NCBI RefSeq assembly: GCF_041345015.1
Contig: NZ_CP166769.1
Location: 1 to 64,000, forward strand
Origin: Bartonella sp. DGB1
Lineage (GTDB): Bacteria > Pseudomonadota > Alphaproteobacteria > Rhizobiales > Rhizobiaceae
DNA: 64,000 nucleotides
Direction: 5' to 3'
Part shown: one piece after another, positions 19,227 through 31,149 of the stretch
Numbering within the stretch: position 1 is the stretch's first letter
How the letters are laid out: each line of letters opens with the position of its first letter
Position numbers and translations under genes: made by a program
Notes under the pieces: generated by a model
The model's database searches: none
The model's input: only the letters and a program-made list of their open reading frames with translations
What the model was told of the DNA's origin: nothing

Positions 19227-22196
19227 CTATTTAATTTCTAATGCATCTTGAAGATATTCGGCTAATTGCTCTAAATGTTTAGATAAGAAACCCGTAGCAG
19301 TAGATGCAGCTGCAGCACGACCAGTATAACTAATGAAAGGTTTTTTCATACCGATATGTGCTAATATTTCATCAATATATGGTTTTACAAAAGTCCAAGC
19401 CCCCATATTTTTAGGCTCTTCTTGACACCAAAAGATTTCAGCTTCTGAAAAACGAGAAAGAATCGCCTCTAACATTAAACTCGGAAAAGGATAAAGCTGT
19501 TCTATTCTTAACAAATACACATTATCTATCCCTCTTTTTTCTCTTTCTTCATACAAGTCATAATATACTTTCCCGCTACAAATTACAACTCTTCTTATTT
19601 GAGTATCTTTGACAAGTTTAATCTTACTATTTGTAGAAGATTGAGCATCATCTAACAAAATTCGTTGAAATTGATTATCTGTAGCCATGTCAATTAAAGA
19701 AGATACAGCGCGTTTATGACGTAACAAGGACTTAGGCGTCATTAAAATTAAAGGCTTACGAAAATCTCTTATCATTTGTCTACGTAAAATATGAAAATAA
19801 TTAGCTGGTGTAGTACAATTAGCAACCTGCATATTACCTTCTGCACATAATTGTAAATAACGCTCTAATCTTGCAGAAGAATGTTCTGGCCCTTGCCCTT
19901 CATATCCATGTGGTAACAAACAGACCAAGCCTGACATTCTTAACCATTTGGTTTCAGCAGAAGAAATAAATTGATCAAAAATAACTTGTGCGCCATTAGC
20001 AAAATCACCAAATTGCGCTTCCCATAAGGTTAGAACTTTAGGTGCTGATAAAGAATAACCATATTCATAACCTAAAACGGCTTCTTCTGAGAGTAAAGAG
20101 TTAATAGCTTGATAAGTTATATTATCAGTAGATAAATTATTTAAAGGAACATAGCGAGAATTATTAACTTGATCATAAAGAACTGAATGACGTTGACTAA
20201 AAGTACCACGTTCAACATCTTGCCCAGATAAACGAACTGAATAGCCCTCCGTTAATAACGAACCAAAGGCTAAAGCCTCTGCTGTTGCCCAATCAATATT
20301 TTCACCTGACTCCACCGCTTTCCGACGTGCGTCTAGAAATCTTTGTACTGTACGATGAACAGAAAAATCACTTGGTACTTCTGTTAATTGTAAAGCTATC
20401 TCTTTTAATTTTTTTAAAGCTACTCCAGTATTAACAAAATTATATTCATCCTTACTATCAGCAACTCTAAGACCTTTCCAAGCCCCTTCTAACATATCTA
20501 TTGTATTAGGAACATAAGTCTCAGCTTTTTCAAATTCATCATCTAAATATTTTCGCCAAGCTTTTTTAGCTGCATCTGCCTCTTCAGCGGTTATTACGCC
20601 TTCAGAAACTAATTTTTCACTATATATTTTCAATACAGACTTATGACTACGAATAGTTTTATACATCAACGGCTGAGTAAAATTTGGCTCGTCCATCTCA
20701 TTATGTCCAAAACGACGATAACAATAAATATCTAAAACAATAGGACGTTTAAAATGCATCCTATATTCTATCGCCAATCTTACACAACGAATTACAGATT
20801 CCACATCATCCCCATTCACATGCAAGACAGGAGCTTCTATCATTTTTACAACATCAGAAGAATAAGTAGAAGAACGAGAATAATTAGGGTTAGTAGTAAA
20901 GCCTATTTGATTATTAATAATGATATGTACTGATCCTGCAACTGTATAACCACTCAGATTAGATAAAGCCATAATTTCAGCAACCACACCTTGACCCGCA
21001 AAAGCAGCATCACCGTGCAATAAAACTGGTAATATACATTCTCTACCGGGCAATGGTTCTATTCCATTACACATATGCGTTAAACATTTGTCTTGTTTTG
21101 CTCTAGCTTTTCCTAAAATAACCGGGTTAACAATTTCCAAATGTGAAGGATTCGCAGATAAAGAAACATGTACTTTCTTACCATTATACTCTAAATCAGC
21201 AGATGCCCCTAAATGATATTTAACATCGCCAGAACCAGCTATATTATCAGGGGTACAAGATCCACCTTTAAATTCATAAAAAATATTATGTGGAGGTTTT
21301 TTAATAATTTGCGATAAAACATTTAAACGCCCCCTATGCGCCATTCCTATCACAAATTCTGATATCCCTAAAGAGGATCCATATGTCATTAAATATTCTA
21401 ACGCAGAAACTACTACTTCCCCACCATCTAAACCGAATCGTTTAGCACCTTTATATTTAACATCTAAGAATAATTCAAAGCCTTCAGCTTCAACTAATTT
21501 TTGGAATAATTGTTTTTTATCTTCAACGGTTAATTGGTAATGATTATTTTCAATTGCTGTTATCAACCAAGATAACTGTTGTGCATCAGTTACTGGAGCG
21601 TAATCATACCCTATAGAACTACAGTAAATTTCTTTTAATTTTTGTTCAATAGTAATTAATGGTAATTTTTTAAAACCAAGAAAACCATCAACAAAAACCT
21701 CTTTTTTAATATCATCTTCAGTGAAACCAAAATTTTCCAAGGATAAATCAACTTTAGGTTCAGGAGTATATAAATCCAACGGATCTATTTTAGCCAACAT
21801 ATGTCCACGCGTTCTATAAGCATGGATAAGCATTTTAGCTTTTAAAGCTAAACTAACAGCAGCGGCTAGCTCAGCTTCATTAATATTACTATCCTTTGAT
21901 ATATTATGTTGTAATTTTTTTTCAACTTTACTCCAATTGCCATCAATAGCAGCTGTCATATCGTCAAAAACTTGCTGAAAGCTATCGGATCTACCCCAAG
22001 TTGCGCCTCTAGCATTTCTTTTCACATCAATATCATTATCCTGCAAGCCACTGAAAAACTCTCTCCACTTAGCTTCAACTGATTCAGGATTAATCTTATA
22101 TTGAGCGTAAAGTTGATCTATATAACTAGCGTTACTACCATATAAAAATGAAGTTTCGTTAAATATATCATTTGCTTTATCCTGTCGGGACATCAT
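19227..22196 (-). CDS. sucA: 2-oxoglutarate dehydrogenase E1
   Basis: The ThDP-dependent decarboxylase of the 2-oxoglutarate dehydrogenase complex. It is full length (989 residues). The N-terminal segment [26 protein letters not shown] is the E2-binding type. Further hallmarks are [13 protein letters not shown], the ThDP motif [14 protein letters not shown] to [20 protein letters not shown], and the C-terminal [19 protein letters not shown] and [13 protein letters not shown]. It is separated from sucD by an 85-bp gap that contains a long hairpin, and lies 20 bp before sucB. No strong Shine-Dalgarno is visible before the double ATG start. Confidence 0.97.
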   Translation of the reverse strand: MMSRQDKANDIFNETSFLYGSNASYIDQLYAQYKINPESVEAKWREFFSGLQDNDIDVKRNARGATWGRSDSFQQVFDDMTAAIDGNWSKVEKKLQHNISKDSNINEAELAAAVSLALKAKMLIHAYRTRGHMLAKIDPLDLYTPEPKVDLSLENFGFTEDDIKKEVFVDGFLGFKKLPLITIEQKLKEIYCSSIGYDYAPVTDAQQLSWLITAIENNHYQLTVEDKKQLFQKLVEAEGFELFLDVKYKGAKRFGLDGGEVVVSALEYLMTYGSSLGISEFVIGMAHRGRLNVLSQIIKKPPHNIFYEFKGGSCTPDNIAGSGDVKYHLGASADLEYNGKKVHVSLSANPSHLEIVNPVILGKARAKQDKCLTHMCNGIEPLPGRECILPVLLHGDAAFAGQGVVAEIMALSNLSGYTVAGSVHIIINNQIGFTTNPNYSRSSTYSSDVVKMIEAPVLHVNGDDVESVIRCVRLAIEYRMHFKRPIVLDIYCYRRFGHNEMDEPNFTQPLMYKTIRSHKSVLKIYSEKLVSEGVITAEEADAAKKAWRKYLDDEFEKAETYVPNTIDMLEGAWKGLRVADSKDEYNFVNTGVALKKLKEIALQLTEVPSDFSVHRTVQRFLDARRKAVESGENIDWATAEALAFGSLLTEGYSVRLSGQDVERGTFSQRHSVLYDQVNNSRYVPLNNLSTDNITYQAINSLLSEEAVLGYEYGYSLSAPKVLTLWEAQFGDFANGAQVIFDQFISSAETKWLRMSGLVCLLPHGYEGQGPEHSSARLERYLQLCAEGNMQVANCTTPANYFHILRRQMIRDFRKPLILMTPKSLLRHKRAVSSLIDMATDNQFQRILLDDAQSSTNSKIKLVKDTQIRRVVICSGKVYYDLYEEREKRGIDNVYLLRIEQLYPFPSLMLEAILSRFSEAEIFWCQEEPKNMGAWTFVKPYIDEILAHIGMKKPFISYTGRAAAASTATGFLSKHLEQLAEYLQDALEIK

Positions 22197-22248
22197 ACAA
22201 CTCGGAAATATTCCGCCTCTAAATTAGCCACATTAATTATACATCAAT

Positions 22249-22281
22249 TTAATGCTGGGGTAAATATTACCCCAACATTAA
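22249..22281 (-). promoter_or_regulatory. Long hairpin between sucD and sucA
   Basis: A 15-bp inverted repeat (left arm 22249-22263, right arm 22267-22281, loop ATA) with one mismatch, carrying four consecutive G:C pairs. It begins at the base after the sucD stop codon in the direction of transcription. There is no T-run after it on the minus strand, so it is not a classic terminator. It may stabilise the sucCD message or attenuate read-through into sucA. Confidence 0.55.
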
Positions 22282-23184
22282 TTATCCTTTTAATAAATCA
22301 ACCAAAGTTTTCCCTAGCTGAGCAGGAGAAGGAGAAATTATTATACCAGCAGATTCCATTGCCGCTATTTTATCTTCTGCACCACCTTTGCCTCCAGAAA
22401 CAACGGCACCAGCATGACCCATTGTTCTACCTTCAGGAGCAGTACGTCCAGCTATGAAACCTACAACTGGTTTAGATCTACCTTTTTTAGCTTCATCCTT
22501 TAAGAATTGTGCAGCATCTTCTTCAGCTGAACCACCAATCTCACCAATCATAATTATAGATTTAGTTTCATCATCTGCTAAGAACATTTCCAATACATCT
22601 ATAAATTCAGTTCCTTTAACTGGATCACCACCAATACCAACTGCGGTTGTTTGTCCTAAATTTTCGTTAGAAGTTTGGAAAACAGCTTCATAAGTTAAAG
22701 TACCAGAACGAGAAACAACACCAACAGAACCTTTTTTAAAGATTGACGCAGGCATAATACCAATTTTACATTCTTCAGGAGTTAAAACACCAGGACAATT
22801 AGGACCTATTAAACGCGATTTTGATTTAATTAAACGCTCTTTAACACGAACCATATCCATTACAGGTATACCCTCTGTAATACATACTATCAACCCTATT
22901 TCAGCTTCAATTGCTTCTAGAATAGCGGCAGCAGCACCAGCAGGAGGAACATAAATAACAGAAGCATCGGCACCAGTGCGCTCTTTTCCTTCTGCTACAG
23001 AAGAAAATATTGGCAATTTTACACCATCACAGCTCTCCCATTCTTCACCACCTTTACTAGGATGAATACCACCAACCATTTTGGTACCATAATAAGCAAG
23101 TGCTTGTTCAGTGTGAAAAGTACCTGTTTTACCGGTTAAACCTTGAACAAGAACTTTTGTATCCTTATTAACTAAAATAGACAT
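22282..23184 (-). CDS. sucD: Succinyl-CoA synthetase alpha subunit
   Basis: With SucC, converts succinyl-CoA to succinate with substrate-level nucleotide phosphorylation. The 300-residue product has the N-terminal CoA-binding Rossmann segment [20 protein letters not shown]-like region, [59 protein letters not shown] and the phosphohistidine loop [16 protein letters not shown]. The start lies 1 bp after the sucC stop, so the two subunits are tightly coupled. Confidence 0.97.
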   Translation of the reverse strand: MSILVNKDTKVLVQGLTGKTGTFHTEQALAYYGTKMVGGIHPSKGGEEWESCDGVKLPIFSSVAEGKERTGADASVIYVPPAGAAAAILEAIEAEIGLIVCITEGIPVMDMVRVKERLIKSKSRLIGPNCPGVLTPEECKIGIMPASIFKKGSVGVVSRSGTLTYEAVFQTSNENLGQTTAVGIGGDPVKGTEFIDVLEMFLADDETKSIIMIGEIGGSAEEDAAQFLKDEAKKGRSKPVVGFIAGRTAPEGRTMGHAGAVVSGGKGGAEDKIAAMESAGIIISPSPAQLGKTLVDLLKG

Positions 23185-23185
23185 C

Positions 23186-24379
23186 TTAAGCCTCTTTCAC
23201 TACAGAAACGATTTTTTTTGCTGCATCATCTAAATCATCTGCTGCAATCACATTTAAACCGCTTTCATTAATAATATTTTTACCTAAATCTGCATTAGTA
23301 CCTTCTAAACGCACAACTAACGGAACTTTTAGTCCTGTTTCTTTTATAGCAGAAACTATACCTTCTGCTATAACATCACAGCGCATAATACCACCAAAGA
23401 TATTAACTAAAATACCTTTGACATTATGATCGGCAGTAATAATTTTAAAAGCAGCTGCAACTTTTTCTTTAGTAGCTCCACCGCCTACATCTAAGAAGTT
23501 AGCCGGTTCTGCTCCATAAAGTTTTATGATATCCATAGTGGCCATAGCTAAACCAGCCCCATTTACCATACAACCAATATTACCATCTAAAGCCACATAA
23601 GCTAAATCATATTTTGACGCTTCAATTTCTTTAGGATCTTCTTCTGAAATATCGCGAAGCTCCAAAATATCAGAATGACGAAAAAGTGCATTATTATCAA
23701 ATGAAACTTTAGCATCAAGCACACGCAAACGACCATTTGTCATTACAATGAGAGGATTAATTTCTAATAAACTCATATCTTTTTCAACAAAAGCTTTATA
23801 GAGAATAGGAAATAATTTCAAACCATCTTCATAAGCTTCACCCTCTAATTTTAGAGATTTAGCCAGAAGTTCAGCTTCTTCAGGAGAAACTTCATTTCCT
23901 TCAATTGCTACAGTGACAATTTTTTCAGGAGTTTCTTCAGCTACGGCTTCGATATCCATACCACCTTCTGTTGAAACCACAAAAACAATTTTACTTAAAG
24001 AACGATCTACTAAGAGAGATAAATAAAGTTCTCTCTCTATATCTGCGCCGTCTTCTATATAAATACGATTAACTTGCTTACCTGCTGGACCAGTTTGTTT
24101 AGTGACTAATGTAGAACCTAGCATTTCTCTAACATTAGCAACAACTTCTTCCACTGACTTAGATAATCGAACACCGCCTTTAGCATCCTCACCTAATTCC
24201 TTAAATTTACCTTTACCGCGACCACCGGCATGAATTTGGCTTTTAACCACATATAAAGGTCCAGGTAATTTTTTTGCCCATTCTTCAGCTTGTTCAACTG
24301 AATATACAGCAACCCCATTAGCGACCGGGGCTCCATACTCATGTAAAATACGTTTTGCTTGATATTCATGGATATTCAT
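23186..24379 (-). CDS. sucC: Succinyl-CoA synthetase beta subunit
   Basis: Nucleotide-binding subunit of succinyl-CoA synthetase. The 397-residue product begins [22 protein letters not shown], followed by the ATP-grasp region [55 protein letters not shown] and the C-terminal [14 protein letters not shown] block. An AGGAG element precedes the ATG. It follows mdh by 34 bp and precedes sucD by 1 bp, consistent with an mdh-sucCD operon. Confidence 0.97.
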   Translation of the reverse strand: MNIHEYQAKRILHEYGAPVANGVAVYSVEQAEEWAKKLPGPLYVVKSQIHAGGRGKGKFKELGEDAKGGVRLSKSVEEVVANVREMLGSTLVTKQTGPAGKQVNRIYIEDGADIERELYLSLLVDRSLSKIVFVVSTEGGMDIEAVAEETPEKIVTVAIEGNEVSPEEAELLAKSLKLEGEAYEDGLKLFPILYKAFVEKDMSLLEINPLIVMTNGRLRVLDAKVSFDNNALFRHSDILELRDISEEDPKEIEASKYDLAYVALDGNIGCMVNGAGLAMATMDIIKLYGAEPANFLDVGGGATKEKVAAAFKIITADHNVKGILVNIFGGIMRCDVIAEGIVSAIKETGLKVPLVVRLEGTNADLGKNIINESGLNVIAADDLDDAAKKIVSVVKEA

Positions 24380-24413
24380 AAATTTACTCCTAATAGAGAA
24401 TGAATTACTATAA

Positions 24414-25397
<984 letters not shown>

Positions 25398-25502
25398 TTA
25401 AATTATACTGATATATTATTTATTTAATTCCTAAAACTATTTTTTAAATTTTACAACAAATAATTTAAAAGTTTCTATATTAATAGCACTAATAAACAAT
25501 AT

Positions 25503-26648
25503 TTAAGATAAGAGTGTAGATTTTTCCCAATTCAGTAAATATTCTTCACTTTGCATTTCAAATAAACGTGAGTATGTTCGGCTAAATTCAAAAGCCTCTA
25601 ATTCATTTCCGGTTTCTGTGATATATAAACTACCAATATCCGATTCAGAAGACATGAATAACCTTATGTTTTTATCATATAAACTATCAATTAATAATAT
25701 GAATCTTTTCGCTTGATTGCTGTTATTATTAGTCATTATAGGTACATTTGCTAAGAAAATAGTATGATATTTTTTTAGAATTTCTAAATAATCAGCTGCG
25801 GCAAATGGTTTGCCGCATAAATCCATATAATCAAATTTAGCAAATCCACTTGTAGACATAGGAACATTAATTTTACGCCCTCTGAAAGATATAGTTTGAT
25901 TCGCAACAACTGAACTTCCTAAAGTTAGATCAATCCATTTTTGCTCAAACTCATTTATATTTGCTTCAGTTAAAGGATAAAAATAATATTTAGCTTCATT
26001 AGTTTTTGTTAAACGATAATCTTGCTCAACTTGAACATTAAAACTTTTAACATTTTGTTCTAATTTATCAATGAATGGTAAAAATAATTCCCTATTTAGA
26101 CCATTTTTATACAAATCTTTAGGAGCAACATTAGAAGTAGCTACCAATATTACCCCTAGCTTAAATAAATTTTCAAAAAGACGAGATAATATCATTGCAT
26201 CGGCTATATCAGTAACAGTAAATTCATCAAAACACAGCAATTTAACTTCGCTTGCAATTTGTTGCGCTACAGGAATGATAGGATCATTTTGCTTGTTTTT
26301 TTTATCAGCAAAATCTTTTCTGTGTAAGGTAATTCTATTATGAATATCCGTCATAAAGTCATTAAAATGCACGCGCATTTTCTTTTTACTCGAAACTAAG
26401 GAAAAAAATATATCCATCAACATAGTTTTTCCTCTACCTACTTCACCATAAATATATAATCCTTTTGGTGTTAAAGGTTTTTTCCATAAAGAAAATAAAT
26501 AATTTTTACTTGTAGGTAAATAATTATTAACTTTTGATAATAACTCATCTAACGTCATTATCAACTTTTGTTGTGATGAATCATATTGTATTTTTCCTGA
26601 TGCTATCATATCTTGATAAGCTTGGTAAACTTGTTTAACCATAATCAT
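25503..26648 (-). CDS. zapE: ZapE/AFG1-family ATPase
   Basis: A 381-residue AAA-like ATPase of the AFG1/ZapE family, linked in E. coli to Z-ring constriction and in mitochondria to protein quality control. Motifs: Walker A YGEVGRGKTMLMD, VHFNDFMTDIH, Walker B LLCFDEFTVTDIADA, VILVATSNVAP and the C-terminal FSRTYSRLFEMQSEEY. The start codon lies 1 nt after the stop of the upstream lipoprotein gene, so the two are coupled. Position next to mdh is a Rhizobiales-type arrangement. Confidence 0.93.
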   Translation of the reverse strand: MIMVKQVYQAYQDMIASGKIQYDSSQQKLIMTLDELLSKVNNYLPTSKNYLFSLWKKPLTPKGLYIYGEVGRGKTMLMDIFFSLVSSKKKMRVHFNDFMTDIHNRITLHRKDFADKKNKQNDPIIPVAQQIASEVKLLCFDEFTVTDIADAMILSRLFENLFKLGVILVATSNVAPKDLYKNGLNRELFLPFIDKLEQNVKSFNVQVEQDYRLTKTNEAKYYFYPLTEANINEFEQKWIDLTLGSSVVANQTISFRGRKINVPMSTSGFAKFDYMDLCGKPFAAADYLEILKKYHTIFLANVPIMTNNNSNQAKRFILLIDSLYDKNIRLFMSSESDIGSLYITETGNELEAFEFSRTYSRLFEMQSEEYLLNWEKSTLLS

Positions 26649-26649
26649 T

Positions 26650-27123
26650 CTAACGTTTTAAAGTAATAATTTTATCATAAAAGGTTACCCCGTGAAAAAA
26701 ACCTTTTTTAACTAAATAAAATTTAGCTAAAATATTATTATTAGAGTCATATAAATGCAATAATTGTCCGTTTATCTTCCAATAAGCAATTTTAGAATAG
26801 GGAGCTTTACAATTAATAGGGCGAGCATGGTAACCCAACCTTATAGGAGTTTGTGGAGTTATTAATTTACAATTTGAATCATCTATAGATAAATTCCATT
26901 CTCCTGATACATCTAAAGGCTCAATAACCGGAGCTGTTTCTGGTAACAACCAATCATTACTTGATTCATTTACAAAATTATCTATAAAATTAGTCTGTTC
27001 TACTGAAGGTAAACTTTTATTATCTACTGGAAAAAATTTAGGTAAAGAGATCACTGTTTTATTACAGGCAGATAAAGAAATGCTTAAAAAAAGAAAAAGA
27101 CAACTTCTACTAAAAAAATTCAT
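26650..27123 (-). CDS. Inh/Omp19-type lipoprotein (protease-inhibitor-like domain)
   Basis: A predicted outer-membrane lipoprotein of 157 residues. I take the ATG at 27123 (MNFFSRSCLFLF) because AAAGGAT lies about 9 nt upstream; an in-frame start at 27144 would add seven residues. The signal peptide ends in the lipobox LSAC, giving a lipidated Cys. The mature C-terminal half (VSGEWNLSIDDSNCKL to WKINGQLLHLYDSNNNILAKF) has the pattern of the AprI/Inh inhibitor barrel found in Brucella Omp19-like lipoproteins, including two cysteines likely to form its disulfide. Inhibitor activity is inferred from fold only. Confidence 0.75.
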   Translation of the reverse strand: MNFFSRSCLFLFLSISLSACNKTVISLPKFFPVDNKSLPSVEQTNFIDNFVNESSNDWLLPETAPVIEPLDVSGEWNLSIDDSNCKLITPQTPIRLGYHARPINCKAPYSKIAYWKINGQLLHLYDSNNNILAKFYLVKKGFFHGVTFYDKIITLKR

Positions 27124-27244
27124 TTGCAAAGATCCTTTAACCAATTTATTATCAGAATAACTATCGTTGAATAATATATTTAAAAATTATATAATTATTT
27201 CAAACATAAAGAGCAATCACTAAATTACATATTAAGGAAAAATT

Positions 27245-28105
27245 ATGTTTGATCTACATCCTTTTGCTAAAATGAACGGGCTAGGAAATGAAATTTTAGT
27301 AATAGATGTACATAATAACGATAATGAACAATCTATAACAAAAAATGCTATCCTAAATTTAGCTAAAGATCCACATATGAGTTTTGATCAAATCATGCTA
27401 ATAAAAAAACCGGATAATAATGGGGTTTTTTGGCTAGATATTTTTAACCGTGACGGCTCTCAAGCTCAAGCTTGTGGTAATGGTACTAGATGCGTTGCTG
27501 AATATTTATTTAATTTAACTAAACAAAAAGAACTAACTTATCAAACTAAAAATAATTTATTAAAATCTATAAAATTAGATAATGGCGATATTTGTGTAGA
27601 TATGGGAAAAGCCTTTTTTAGTTGGGATAAAATTCCTCTTGCTTATAGTATAACTGATACTGCGCAATTACCGTTAACTTATCCTCAATTAGGACGTGCA
27701 GCAGCAGTAAATGTTAGTAATCCGCATGTTGTATTTTGGTTAAAAGAAGACGTGAATGATTTCCCATTACAAAAATTTGGACCTTTGATTGAAAATGACA
27801 AATTATTTCCTGAGAAAGTTAATGTATCTATCGTAAATATAAAATCAAAACAACATATTAAGATAAGAACTTGGGAAAGAGGAGCCGGTTTGACTCTTGC
27901 TTGTGGAAGTGCAGCTTGTGCAACAACTATCTTATCACATAAAATAAAAAATACCTCAAATAAACTAAAAGTATCTATGCCAGGTGGTACGTTATTTACA
28001 CAATATACAGATGATGGTCATATATTTATGACAGGATCCACAGAATTAGAATTCACTGGTATAGTTTCTATAGAGACAGGAACATATGAAAAAAGGAATA
28101 TATAA
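27245..28105 (+). CDS. dapF: Diaminopimelate epimerase
   Basis: Converts LL- to meso-diaminopimelate for peptidoglycan and lysine. The 286-residue product starts at KMNGLGNEILVIDV and carries both catalytic cysteines, in QACGNGTRCVAEY and LACGSAACATT, plus MGKAFFSW and VSNPHVVFWL. A TAAGGA element precedes the ATG. The stop overlaps the mtaB start by one base. With dapB and lysA in this window, three steps of the DAP pathway are present. Confidence 0.96.
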   Translation: MFDLHPFAKMNGLGNEILVIDVHNNDNEQSITKNAILNLAKDPHMSFDQIMLIKKPDNNGVFWLDIFNRDGSQAQACGNGTRCVAEYLFNLTKQKELTYQTKNNLLKSIKLDNGDICVDMGKAFFSWDKIPLAYSITDTAQLPLTYPQLGRAAAVNVSNPHVVFWLKEDVNDFPLQKFGPLIENDKLFPEKVNVSIVNIKSKQHIKIRTWERGAGLTLACGSAACATTILSHKIKNTSNKLKVSMPGGTLFTQYTDDGHIFMTGSTELEFTGIVSIETGTYEKRNI

Positions 28106-29391
28106 TGTCAATTAAAGTAGTCACTTTTGGCTGCAGGCTTAATATAGTAGAAACTGAAGTTATAAAACAAGAAGCTCAAAAAGCTAACCTAGATAAACTA
28201 GACAACGAAACTTATATATTTAACACATGTGCTGTCACTGAAGAAGCTGTAAGACAAGCTAAACAATCGATAAGAAAGACCAGAAGAGAAAACCCCAACG
28301 CCAATATCATTGTTACCGGCTGCGCCGCTCAAGCTGACATTAAACAATTTACTGACATGGAGGCTATTGATTTAATAATTGGTAATGAAGATAAATTACA
28401 CGCTTCCTCATATAAACAATTACCAGATTTTGGTTTTGAGCAATATGAAAAAATACGAGTAAATGATATCATGTCAGTTAAAGAAACTGCTGGACATTTA
28501 CTAAATTCTGTAGAGGGAAAAACTAGGGCTTTTGTTCAAATACAGAATGGTTGCGATCATAGGTGTACATTTTGCATTATACCTTATGGACGAGGACCAT
28601 CAAGATCTGTACCAATTGGGGTAATAGTTCAACAAATTAGTAATTTATGTAAAAATGGCTATAAGGAAGTAGTTTTAACCGGCGTAGATCTTACTAGTTA
28701 TGGATTAGATTTACCTGGTAAAAGCAATCTAGCTAAATTAATAAAAATAATATTAAAAGAAATACCTGAATTACCAAGGCTTAGATTATCTTCCTTAGAT
28801 TCCATTGAAATAAATGATAGTCTGCTAGAATTATTAATCAATGAAACACGAATAATGCCACATATCCATTTATCTTTACAAGCTGGAGATGACCTAATAT
28901 TAAAAAGGATGAAACGTCGACATTTACGGCAAAATGCTATTGATTTTTGTACCAACTTAAAAAAACAGAGACCTGAAATAATATTTGGCGCAGATTTCAT
29001 TGCAGGATTTCCTACAGAAACGGAAGAAATGTTTCAACAAACATTAAAATTAGTTGATGAATGTCAAATAACTTACTTACATGTATTTCCTTATTCCGCT
29101 AGAACAAATACACCTGCAGCAAAGATGCCTCAAGTAGAAAAAACAATAATAAAAGAAAGAGCTAAACGATTAAGAGAATTAGGAAAAGAAAAATTGCAAC
29201 TTTTCTTTCAAAGTGAAATAGGAAAAACTAAAAATATTCTAGTTGAAAATAATAATATTGGTAGAACAGAAAATTACGCTTTAACTGAATTAACAGAAAA
29301 TTTTCAACAAGGAACTATTATAAAAGCTAAAATAACAGGATATAACCACAATAGATTAACCGCTATACCTATCTTTGAGGAGAAAATATGA
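28105..29391 (+). CDS. mtaB: tRNA methylthiotransferase MtaB
   Basis: Radical-SAM enzyme that adds a methylthio group to t6A37 of tRNA. The 428-residue product has an N-terminal cluster domain (FGCRLNIVETEVIK, NTCAVTEEAVRQAKQ, VTGCAAQ), the radical-SAM motif CDHRCTFCIIPYGRG, and VVLTGVDLTSYG and LSLQAGDDLILKRMKRRH blocks. The C-terminal TRAM-like part is short. It is coupled to dapF (1-bp overlap) and ftsY (4-bp overlap). Confidence 0.94.
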   Translation: MSIKVVTFGCRLNIVETEVIKQEAQKANLDKLDNETYIFNTCAVTEEAVRQAKQSIRKTRRENPNANIIVTGCAAQADIKQFTDMEAIDLIIGNEDKLHASSYKQLPDFGFEQYEKIRVNDIMSVKETAGHLLNSVEGKTRAFVQIQNGCDHRCTFCIIPYGRGPSRSVPIGVIVQQISNLCKNGYKEVVLTGVDLTSYGLDLPGKSNLAKLIKIILKEIPELPRLRLSSLDSIEINDSLLELLINETRIMPHIHLSLQAGDDLILKRMKRRHLRQNAIDFCTNLKKQRPEIIFGADFIAGFPTETEEMFQQTLKLVDECQITYLHVFPYSARTNTPAAKMPQVEKTIIKERAKRLRELGKEKLQLFFQSEIGKTKNILVENNNIGRTENYALTELTENFQQGTIIKAKITGYNHNRLTAIPIFEEKI

Positions 29392-30437
29392 GTTTATTAA
29401 AAAAAATATTTTCATTTAAAAAAGAAAAAACTAACTCTGATAAATTAGAAGAAAAAAATAGTTCTCCTGATGTAAATAAACCAGAGGAAGTTAAAAAAGA
29501 TAATTGGCTAACCCTTTTATCAAATGGATTACAAAAAACCTCGCTAAAATTAAATAATTCATTGAAAAATGTACTAATTAACAAAAAATTAGATGAAGAT
29601 ATTTTGTTAGATATTGAAGATATTTTAATACAAGCAGATTTTGGAATAGAAACAAGTCAAGATATAATAAATAAAATAAGTAAATTCAAATATGATAAAA
29701 ATATCTCTTATTTAGAAGTAAAAAAACTTATCTCAAACGAAATTGAGCAAATTTTAATAAATGTAGAAAAAGAATTAAAAATAGATAAAAGTAAAAAACC
29801 ACAAGTAATTTTAATGGTAGGCGTGAATGGTAGCGGCAAAACTACAACCATAGGAAAATTAGCAGCTAAATTATCAGATCAAGGGTTAAAAGTCATGTTG
29901 GCTGCTGGTGACACTTTCAGAGCTGCAGCCATTGAACAATTAGAGTTATGGGCCAATAAAATTAATATACCTATAGTAACTTCTAAAATCGGTAGTGATG
30001 CTGCTAGTCTAGCATATGATGCGTATCAACAAGCTTTAAATAATAATATAGATGTTCTACTAATTGATACAGCTGGAAGACTACAAAATAAAATAGATTT
30101 GATGGAAGAACTTAAGAAAATAGTAAAGGTGTTAAAAAAAATTGACAAGAATGTACCGCATGATATTATACAAATAATTGATGCTACAACAGGACAAAAT
30201 GCGCTAAAGCAAGTCGAGATATTCAAAAAAACAGCTGATGTAAATGGCCTAATAATTACAAAATTAGACGGTACAGCCCGAGGTGGTATATTAATTGAAA
30301 TATCTAGAAAATTTCAATTACCTGTTTATTTTATTGGAATAGGTGAAGCTGTTGAAGATTTACAAAAATTCTGTGCTAACAACTTTGCACAAGCAATATT
30401 ATCAGCTAACATGGAAGATACTAATGAAAAAAAATAA
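29388..30437 (+). CDS. ftsY: SRP receptor FtsY
   Basis: Membrane-associated GTPase that receives Ffh-ribosome complexes. The 349-residue product has a short charged Lys/Glu/Asp-rich N-terminal region (about residues 1-45), an N domain, and a G domain with VGVNGSGKTTTIGKLA, AGDTFRAAAIEQL, LIDTAGRLQNK and TKLDGTARGG. It ends with the GEAVEDLQ-F motif. In many rhizobia ffh lies close to this block; here it is more than 20 kb away on the other strand. Confidence 0.95.
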   Translation: MSLLKKIFSFKKEKTNSDKLEEKNSSPDVNKPEEVKKDNWLTLLSNGLQKTSLKLNNSLKNVLINKKLDEDILLDIEDILIQADFGIETSQDIINKISKFKYDKNISYLEVKKLISNEIEQILINVEKELKIDKSKKPQVILMVGVNGSGKTTTIGKLAAKLSDQGLKVMLAAGDTFRAAAIEQLELWANKINIPIVTSKIGSDAASLAYDAYQQALNNNIDVLLIDTAGRLQNKIDLMEELKKIVKVLKKIDKNVPHDIIQIIDATTGQNALKQVEIFKKTADVNGLIITKLDGTARGGILIEISRKFQLPVYFIGIGEAVEDLQKFCANNFAQAILSANMEDTNEKK

Positions 30438-31041
30438 AAACGAAATACCTACAAATATAAAATTATTACTTGAATTTACCCCTTTGATACTTTTTTTTAT
30501 TGCTTATAAAAAAAGTACTTGGTTAATTAACAATATAACTATATTTAAAACATTAGATCCTAATCTACACGCTCTAATACCTGCAACAGCTGTTATCATA
30601 ATTGCAACTTTAATAACTAATTTTATATATTGGCTATATACAAGGAAACTACAACCTGTAACTATATTTTCAATGGTATTAATTATAATTTTTGGTGGTT
30701 TAACTATCATTTTTGCTGATGATAATTTTATAAAAATAAAAGTAACTGTTATCTATGTTATTTTCTCAGCAATATTATTTATAGGGTTAGCATTTAAAAA
30801 AAATATGTTAGCTTATTTATTCAATGATAATTTAAAATTAACTGAAACAGGGTGGAATAAACTAACTTTAAGATGGGCCATCTTCTTTTTAATATTAGCT
30901 GTATTAAATGAATTTGCTAGAATATATTTCAGTACAGAAATTTGGACATATCTAAAAGTATTTGGCTTTTTAGGCTTAACTATTCTATTTATGATGATGC
31001 AAATTCCATTAATAAAAAAACACCTAATAACTAATAACTAA
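30424..31041 (+). CDS. yciB: YciB/IspZ-family inner-membrane (septation) protein
   Basis: A 205-residue multi-pass membrane protein of the YciB family, implicated in cell envelope synthesis and septation. The start is placed at 30424 (MKKNKNEIPTNIKLLLEF) because GGAAG lies 6 nt upstream; a longer in-frame ORF from 30343 would overlap ftsY far more. Family features are LLLEFTPLILFFIAYK, GGLTIIFADDNFIKIK, TETGWNKLTLRWAIFF, and LNEFARIYFSTEIWTYLKVFGF. The last codons and the stop lie inside the CTAATAA repeat, so the C terminus (HLITNN) is set by repeat sequence. Confidence 0.9.
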   Translation: MKKNKNEIPTNIKLLLEFTPLILFFIAYKKSTWLINNITIFKTLDPNLHALIPATAVIIIATLITNFIYWLYTRKLQPVTIFSMVLIIIFGGLTIIFADDNFIKIKVTVIYVIFSAILFIGLAFKKNMLAYLFNDNLKLTETGWNKLTLRWAIFFLILAVLNEFARIYFSTEIWTYLKVFGFLGLTILFMMMQIPLIKKHLITNN

Positions 31042-31135
31042 TAACTAATAACTAATAACTAATAACTAATAACTAATAACTAATAACTAATAACTAATAA
31101 CTAATAACTAATAACTAATAACTAATAACTAATAA
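31024..31135. repeat. Perfect 16-copy heptamer tandem repeat (CTAATAA)n
   Basis: Sixteen uninterrupted copies of CTAATAA (112 bp), followed by a decayed CTATA. It fills the gap between the convergent yciB and helicase genes and contains the yciB stop. Because 7 is not a multiple of 3, every reading frame meets TAA within a few codons on the plus strand and TAG every 21 nt on the minus strand. Perfect copies suggest recent expansion by replication slippage. Confidence 0.97.
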
Positions 31136-31149
31136 CTATATTACAGCTA

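Noticed and set aside
29369-29584. Minus-strand ORF across the mtaB-ftsY junction
   Set aside because: It overlaps two conserved coupled genes and has the composition of an antisense shadow.
31024-31135. CRISPR or transposon end
   Set aside because: It is a simple heptamer array without spacers, inverted termini or transposase.
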